Shown: positions 59,650 through 64,000 of the stretch, one piece after another
How the letters are laid out: each line of letters starts with the position of its first letter
Position numbering within the stretch: position 1 is the stretch's first letter
Position numbers and translations under genes: made by a program
The notes under the pieces: generated by a model
Told to the model about the DNA's origin: nothing
Database searches by the model: none
Seen by the model: the letters and a program-made list of their open reading frames with translations, nothing else
Assembly: GCF_003259845.1 (NCBI RefSeq)
Contig: NZ_QLMJ01000015.1
Span: forward strand, 1 to 64,000
Reading direction: 5' to 3'
DNA: 64,000 nt
DNA from: Actinoplanes lutulentus
GTDB taxonomy: Bacteria > Actinomycetota > Actinomycetes > Mycobacteriales > Micromonosporaceae

Positions 59650-59668
59650 GTTCTCGTATTACGAGAAC
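59650..59668. promoter_or_regulatory. Perfect palindromic operator
   Basis: GTTCTCGTATTACGAGAAC is a perfect palindrome of 9-base arms around one T. It lies 12 bases before the hydrolase start and 28 before the regulator start, so it is the likely site through which the regulator represses both genes. Confidence 0.8.
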
Positions 59669-59695
59669 GTTAGCAGGATATGAGATCGTACGGGA

Positions 59696-60256
59696 ATGGG
59701 GACTTTGGAGTTGCTGGGACACCCGGCCCGGCTTCGGATCGTGCACGCATTGCGTGGCGGCCGCACACTGACCACCGCCCAGCTGTGCCTGCTCTTGCCC
59801 GACGTGTCCAAGGCCATGGTCTACCGGCATGTCGAGGCACTGGCCAGCGGCGGAGTGCTGCAGGTCGCGGAGGAAAGACGGGTCCGCGGCGCCGTGGAGC
59901 GGCGTTACCGGCTTCATGAACATCGAGCCGGGATCGACCCGGACGCCGCTCGATCCCTGTCGAAGGACGACCATCGGCAGGCGTTCGCCACCGCCATGGC
60001 CACCATGATCGCCGAGTTCGGCGCCTACCTGGACCGGGACAAGACCGACCCGTCAAGAGACCCTGTCGGCTATCGCCAGCACGCCATCTGGCTCAACGAC
60101 GACGAACTCAAAACACTGCTCGAAGAACTGAAGAACGTGATCGCACCCCGACTGGCGAACCCCGCAACGCCAGACCGCACCCGCTACCTGCTCAGCCCGG
60201 TCCTCTTTCCCAGTGAAGACGCCCCCGGCGATGACGCGGATGACGAGTCGCGGTAA
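59696..60256 (+). CDS. ArsR-like winged-helix regulator with C-terminal extension
   Basis: This is a 186-aa regulator. The winged helix is at about 1-75: MGTLELLGHPARLRIVHALR, TTAQLCLLLPDVSKAMVYRH, then VEALASGGVLQVAEERRVRG with the wing AVERRYRL. The extra 100 residues form a helical domain (FATAMATMIAEFGAYLDRDK) as in the YdfL/padR-like HTH_20 group. I see no cysteine metal site. It probably binds the 59650-59668 palindrome and controls the divergent hydrolase. Confidence 0.85.
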   Translation: MGTLELLGHPARLRIVHALRGGRTLTTAQLCLLLPDVSKAMVYRHVEALASGGVLQVAEERRVRGAVERRYRLHEHRAGIDPDAARSLSKDDHRQAFATAMATMIAEFGAYLDRDKTDPSRDPVGYRQHAIWLNDDELKTLLEELKNVIAPRLANPATPDRTRYLLSPVLFPSEDAPGDDADDESR

Positions 60257-60288
60257 CACAGCAACGCACATTGGTGTGTCCAACTACG

Positions 60289-60710
60289 TCTGCGGCGCCA
60301 GGGCCGGCGAGGTCTGCGGCCTCCGCACCGACGACGAACACGTGCGCATCCACGGCAAGGGCGGCACCGTCCGCACCGTGCTGCTCAACGACCGCGGCTA
60401 CGTCGCCCTACTCAAGCTCTACCTGCAGCGCACCGGCTACCAGAACGGGCCGCTGTTCCGCGCCTCCATCAACGGCAGCGGCAGCCCGTTGTCCTACGAC
60501 GCCGCCCAGCACCGCCGGCGTCGACATCCACCAGCTACGCCACTCCCACGCCACCGAACTGATCAACGCCGGAGTGTCCATCGAAGCCGTCAGACGCCGG
60601 CTCGGGCACGCCTCCACCGCGACCAACCAGCTGTACGCCCTGCTCGACGACAAGGTCGCCGACGACGAAATTCGCGCCCGCGCGCCGCCGCACCCGGGCC
60701 AAAAGCTAGA
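60289..60710 (+). pseudogene. Tyrosine recombinase pseudogene, truncated and internally deleted
   Basis: A catalytic-domain fragment starts without an N-terminus (GARAGEVCGLRTDDEHVRIH, then GKGGTVRTVLLNDRGYVALL) and runs to about 60510. The frame then changes, and the sequence resumes with VDIHQLRHSHATELINAGVS, RLGHASTATNQLYALLDD and the nucleophile Tyr. All catalytic residues are visible, but they lie in two frames, and residues between them plus the DNA-binding half are missing. It is a different family member from the intact integrase at 56945 (its HQLRH/RLGHAS motifs are closer to phage-type XerC recombinases). Confidence 0.8.
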
Positions 60711-60853
60711 CAACAGGACCGCGGGGCAACGCTCACGCCGCGAGGTCTGCGGTCGGCGACTCCATCGCGACACACGATCAAGATCCCCTACCTTGCGGCT
60801 CTCCGTAGCTTCGGAAGTCCTGGGCCATGTATGCGGGCAGGTAGGGTGCGGCC

Positions 60854-61597
60854 GTGGGATGGGAAGCACTCAGGCAGTGGGGTGTGGATGCCACCCGGAT
60901 CGAGCCGCTCTCCGGTGGTGCCGCCAACGACGTGTGGCGGGTACGCGTCGCCGGGCGGCTCGCGGTCGGCCGTCTCGGTGTCCGAAGTGACGCTGATCTG
61001 GCGTGGGAAACCAGACTGTTGCGATACCTCGACCGGGAAGGTCTGGCCGTACCGGTGCCGATCCCCACGGCCGGCGGGCGGCTGTTCGCCGACGGCCTGG
61101 TGGTGATGACCTACCTGGAGGGCGGGCCTCCCGAGACGCCGGCCGACTGGGGCCGGGTGGCCGGCACGCTGCGCGAGCTGCATCGGCTGACGCGGGGCTG
61201 GCCGCAGCGGCCCGGCTGGCGGTCCTCGACGGATCTGCTGCACGCCACGACCGGCACGAGGATCGACCTCGGCGCGATGCCCGCCGAAGGTGTCGCGCGG
61301 TGCCGGGCCGCGTGGGCGCGGCTCGCCGGCCGCGAGACCTGCGTGGTGCACGGTGATCTGAACCCGGGCAACGTCCGGATGACGGCGAACCGGGTCGCGT
61401 TGATCGACTGGGACGAGTCGCACGTCGATGTCGCCGATCTCGACCTGGTGCTGCCCGGTAACGCCGCCGGCTTCGACGACGAGGCCTATGACATCGCCGC
61501 GCAGGCGTCGGCCGCGTGGGAGGCCGCGGTGTGCTGGGACGACGCGTATTCAGCGAAGCGGCTCGCGGAGGTTCGAGCCGTGGACAGCCTTCTTTAA
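60854..61597 (+). CDS. Phosphotransferase (APH fold)
   Basis: This is a 247-aa kinase-like enzyme from GTG 60854. The P-loop-like start is RIEPLSGGAANDVWRVRVAG, helix C has AWETRLLRYLDREGLAVPVP, the catalytic loop is CVVHGDLNPGNVRM near residue 160, and the DFG-equivalent is VALIDWDESHVDVADLDL. It is short for the family, with a reduced C-terminal lobe. The substrate is unknown. It follows the recombinase remnant and could have been carried with it. Confidence 0.87.
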   Translation: MGWEALRQWGVDATRIEPLSGGAANDVWRVRVAGRLAVGRLGVRSDADLAWETRLLRYLDREGLAVPVPIPTAGGRLFADGLVVMTYLEGGPPETPADWGRVAGTLRELHRLTRGWPQRPGWRSSTDLLHATTGTRIDLGAMPAEGVARCRAAWARLAGRETCVVHGDLNPGNVRMTANRVALIDWDESHVDVADLDLVLPGNAAGFDDEAYDIAAQASAAWEAAVCWDDAYSAKRLAEVRAVDSLL

Positions 61598-61630
61598 GCG
61601 GATCCCTGACGGAGCTCGCCGCGCCAAGCG

Positions 61631-61711
61631 CTGTCACGGTGTTTGCCGCAACAAGCCCTGCCACGGTGTTCCCCGCTACAGGCGCTGCCACGGGGTTCGC
61701 CGCGACAGGTG
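61631..61711. repeat. Tandem array, 27-bp unit, three copies
   Basis: Units of the type CTGCCACGGTGTTCCCCGCT plus seven bases lie at 61631-61657, 61658-61684 and 61685-61711, in the gap of about 290 bases between the phosphotransferase stop and the convergent gene. The period of nine codons keeps a frame open, but no start or context supports a gene. Confidence 0.75.
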
Positions 61712-61887
61712 CGAATGGCCCGCCGAACCGGGCGGCGGTGGCCCCTTCGCCACCGGGGATCCACCACTGCAGGACGAGCCCGGTGATGGATATGCCACCG
61801 CGGGACGAGCTCGGTGAACCCCACCCGAGCGCCCCGCGGTGCCACCGCGTTCAGTCGCGGCCCGGCCTGCTCACCGAGCGGATGGAC

Positions 61888-62637
61888 CTACGCCCCCGGC
61901 TCCCAGGCGATGAGCCGGTCGAAGTGGACCGGGTCGCCGTCGACCTTCATCTGCTCCGTCTGCAGCCGGCCGTAGAAGAACAGCACGAGGTCGCTGGCGG
62001 TGCCCGACGCGGAGACACCGGGTTCTGAGTCATCGGGACCGGAGATCTGAGCGCCGTCACCGGAGAGCGCCACCCGCCACGACCGGCCCTCCGCCGCGTG
62101 GTAGCCGATCACCACGGGCTCGTGCGGCCACGCGAACGGTGTCGCGACGCAGGTGGTCAGGAACTCGTCGACGCCGTCGAGTGCCACCTGCTCCGGCAGC
62201 GGCTGCGCGGCGCCGGCGGTGAGCTGGGCGTCGTACGTGTGCACCGCCAGCTCCTGCAGCTGATGCCGGGCGACGGCCCCGGCGGTCTGCGGCGACTGCG
62301 AAACACCCCACCACGTCCAGCAGCCCTGGTCCGGGCCGGCCTCGCGGAGCGCGTCCAGCAGCTGCTGCGTGGATGCGGCGACCCAGGTGAGCAGCTCATC
62401 GCGGTCCAGCGAGTCGATCGGCGCGGGTTTGACCGGCGGCGCGTCGGCGGGACCTGCGGTGACGATCGCTGCCCAGAACTGGCGGCCCACGCCGATGTGC
62501 CGCACCAGATCGAGCAGCGTCCACCCGGGGCAGGTCGGCACCGGCGCGTCGAGGCTGGGTGCGGCGACGATTGCGGCGCGGAAGGCAGTCGATCGGTCGT
62601 CGATCAACTGAAGCAGATCGGAATAGGTCATATTCAC
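61888..62637 (-). CDS. Maleylpyruvate isomerase family, mycothiol-dependent-type protein (TIGR03083)
   Basis: This is a 249-aa protein with an N-terminal DinB-like helical bundle (SLDAPVPTCPGWTLLDLVRH with the metal His, and QLQELAVHTYDAQLTAGAAQ with the second) and a C-terminal MDMPI-type beta domain ending ASDLVLFFYGRL. This is the standard two-domain plan of the TIGR03083 family, linked to mycothiol-dependent reactions. The substrate is unknown. The second in-frame ATG lies two codons inside. Confidence 0.87.
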   Translation of the reverse strand: MNMTYSDLLQLIDDRSTAFRAAIVAAPSLDAPVPTCPGWTLLDLVRHIGVGRQFWAAIVTAGPADAPPVKPAPIDSLDRDELLTWVAASTQQLLDALREAGPDQGCWTWWGVSQSPQTAGAVARHQLQELAVHTYDAQLTAGAAQPLPEQVALDGVDEFLTTCVATPFAWPHEPVVIGYHAAEGRSWRVALSGDGAQISGPDDSEPGVSASGTASDLVLFFYGRLQTEQMKVDGDPVHFDRLIAWEPGA

Positions 62638-62778
62638 TGAGGTTGTTTATCACCGCCGTCCTGGATCGGAAAGTGATTTAACGACCGGTCTGATCTTGTT
62701 TGGCGAGGGTGGTCATGCGGGCACTGGCGCCCTCGGCGAGAATAGGTATGGACAAGCCCGACCCTGGAAGGACTCTTC

Positions 62779-63939
62779 TTGAGCGCTGGACTCGCAGCCC
62801 TGCTGGACGACGTGGCGGTACTGGCGCGTGCGGCGGCCGCGTCGATCGACGATGTCGGGGCAGCTGCCGCCAAAGCCGGCGCCAAAGCCGCCGGTGTGGT
62901 CATCGACGACGCCGCCGTCACCCCTCAGTACGTGCGTGGCTTGGCCGCGGAACGCGAGCTGCCGATCGTACGGCGGATCGCTCTGGGGTCGCTGCGCAAC
63001 AAGTTCCTGATCATCCTGCCGGTGATCCTGCTGCTCAGTGAGTTCGTGGACTGGCTGCTGACGCCGCTGCTGATGATCGGTGGCGCGTACCTCTGTTATG
63101 AAGGCGCCGAGAAAGTGTGGGCGAAGGTCGCTCACCATGACGCGCACGGCGAGGACGAGAAACCGCAGGACGAGAAGACCCTGGTCTCCGGAGCGATCCG
63201 CACCGACCTGATCCTGTCGGCCGAGATCATGGTGATCTCGCTGAACGAGGTCGCCGACGAGTCGTTCATCTCCCGGCTGCTGATCCTGTGCGTCGTCGCG
63301 ATCGTGATGACGGTTCTGGTGTACGGCGTGGTCGGCCTGATCGTGAAGATGGACGACGTCGGCCTGCGCCTGTCGCAGCTCGACAGCAAGGGCGCCGCGA
63401 GCTTCGGCCGTGGCCTGGTCAAGGCGATGCCGAAAGTGCTGACCTTCCTGACCGTGGTCGGCACCGCCGCGATGCTGTGGGTCGGCGGCCACATCCTGCT
63501 GGTCGGCACCGACGAGCTCGGGTTCCACCCGCTGTATGAGTTCGTGCACCACATGGAGGAAGCAGCGCATGACGCGACCGGCGCTCTCGGCGGCGTGATC
63601 GGCTGGACGGTCAACACGATCGCCAGCGCCATCATCGGCCTGATCGTCGGCGCGATCATCGTGGCGGTGCTGAGCGTGACCCTGCACCGCAAGTCCGCCG
63701 ACAAGCCCGTGGAGTCTGCGAAGCCGGAGTCCACGAAGGCTGAGTCTGCGAAGGCTGAGTCTGCGAAGGCTGGGCACACGCCCGCTGAGCCGGCTGCTCC
63801 CGGCAGCGATCCGCAGCCGGCCGGATCCATTGCGGCCACGCAGCCCGCGCGGGACAACGCTGCGAGCACGGTGACAGCAACCGAACCGCCGGCCGAGCCC
63901 GACCCGGCCGCCGACGCACCGCAGCCGAAACAGCAGTAA
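62779..63939 (+). CDS. DUF808 (YedI-like) membrane protein with repetitive C-terminal tail
   Basis: This is a 386-aa protein starting at TTG 62779; GGAAGGA lies 6-13 bases upstream, and the family-type start (SAGLAALLDDVAVLARAAAA) follows it. The DUF808 core spans about 1-300 with helices near 80-105, 165-195, 220-245 and 275-300. VTPQYVRGLAAERELPIVRR and ELGFHPLYEFVHHMEEA are family-typical. The last 85 residues are hydrophilic and Ala/Glu/Pro/Ser-rich with a 15-base repeat (ESAKAESAKAGH). The role in the membrane is unknown. Confidence 0.87.
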   Translation: MSAGLAALLDDVAVLARAAAASIDDVGAAAAKAGAKAAGVVIDDAAVTPQYVRGLAAERELPIVRRIALGSLRNKFLIILPVILLLSEFVDWLLTPLLMIGGAYLCYEGAEKVWAKVAHHDAHGEDEKPQDEKTLVSGAIRTDLILSAEIMVISLNEVADESFISRLLILCVVAIVMTVLVYGVVGLIVKMDDVGLRLSQLDSKGAASFGRGLVKAMPKVLTFLTVVGTAAMLWVGGHILLVGTDELGFHPLYEFVHHMEEAAHDATGALGGVIGWTVNTIASAIIGLIVGAIIVAVLSVTLHRKSADKPVESAKPESTKAESAKAESAKAGHTPAEPAAPGSDPQPAGSIAATQPARDNAASTVTATEPPAEPDPAADAPQPKQQ

Positions 63940-63957
63940 GAACAAAGCAGTGACAGC

Positions 63958-63985
63958 ACGGCCCGGGCCTGACGGTCCGGGCCGT
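63958..63985 (+). terminator. Intrinsic terminator of the DUF808 gene
   Basis: ACGGCCCGG (63958-63966) and CCGGGCCGT (63977-63985) form a 9-bp stem. It continues inward with one G-T and two G-C pairs around a TGAC loop, followed by TTCG. It lies 18 bases after the stop codon. Confidence 0.8.
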
Positions 63986-64000
63986 TTCGCTTCTGGCCGT

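Overview
The window is chromosomal DNA of a high-GC actinobacterium, most likely of the Micromonosporaceae (Actinoplanes-like). The evidence is third-position GC saturation, frequent GTG starts, many ATGA/GTGA stop-start overlaps, a predicted deazaflavin (F420) nitroreductase, two DinB/mycothiol-type proteins, an ECF42 sigma factor with its DGPF partner, DHA2 exporters and DUF808/DUF1963/DUF2332 proteins. The genus is an inference. I see no rRNA, convincing tRNA or CRISPR array.

Layout. 0.5-4.1 kb: a zinc-type ABC importer (lipoprotein, ATPase, two permeases) ending in an ArsR-type regulator, with a Zur-like inverted repeat and a hairpin over the first ribosome binding site. 4.1-8.5 kb: a frameshifted small gene, a methyltransferase/membrane protein/nitroreductase cluster, and an ECF42 sigma-DGPF pair with a matching promoter. 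8.8-11.3 kb: a membrane protein, a dense block of palindromic repeats, a phosphotransferase pseudogene and an acetyltransferase. 12.2-22.1 kb: a compact type VII secretion locus with two WXG100-size proteins, a 1452-aa FtsK/EccC-type ATPase, a LysM-membrane protein and unassigned partners, without recognisable EccB, EccD, EccE or mycosin genes. 22.8-27.2 kb: a five-gene operon for D-Ala-D-Ala metabolism (VanX-type dipeptidase, alanine racemase, Ddl-type ligase) with its own NarL-type two-component system.

27.3-47.8 kb is mostly monocistronic accessory genes: a VOC pseudogene, a FrnE-type oxidoreductase with a hidden 55-aa partner and a TetR regulator sharing a perfect 10-bp-arm operator, a serine hydrolase, a TetR/DHA2 exporter pair, a CopB-type metal ATPase with a CsoR-like operator, an Xre regulator, an MFS transporter, a 1.4-kb repeat-rich gap, a universal stress protein, a LysR/EamA pair, a phosphotransferase, an F420 reductase-hemerythrin fusion and an LCP protein. 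47.9-49.1 kb holds a cobalamin riboswitch, cbtB, cbtA and a strong terminator.

49.1-53.9 kb carries a DinB-type protein, a TPR-like protein, a SigE-type sigma factor with a membrane partner, a DUF2332 protein and an acetyltransferase. 53.9-60.7 kb looks like a mobile/defence segment: a NACHT NTPase, a 16-bp tandem array running into an intact tyrosine recombinase gene, an A+T-rich hairpin, a possible Tn3 transposase tail, a hydrolase/ArsR pair around a perfect 19-bp palindrome, and a second, broken recombinase. The window ends with a phosphotransferase, a mycothiol-dependent-isomerase-like protein, a DUF808 membrane protein and a terminator. Two themes recur: palindromic or tandem repeats in gaps and over stop codons, and pseudogenes made by internal deletion (10.1, 27.3 and 60.3 kb).
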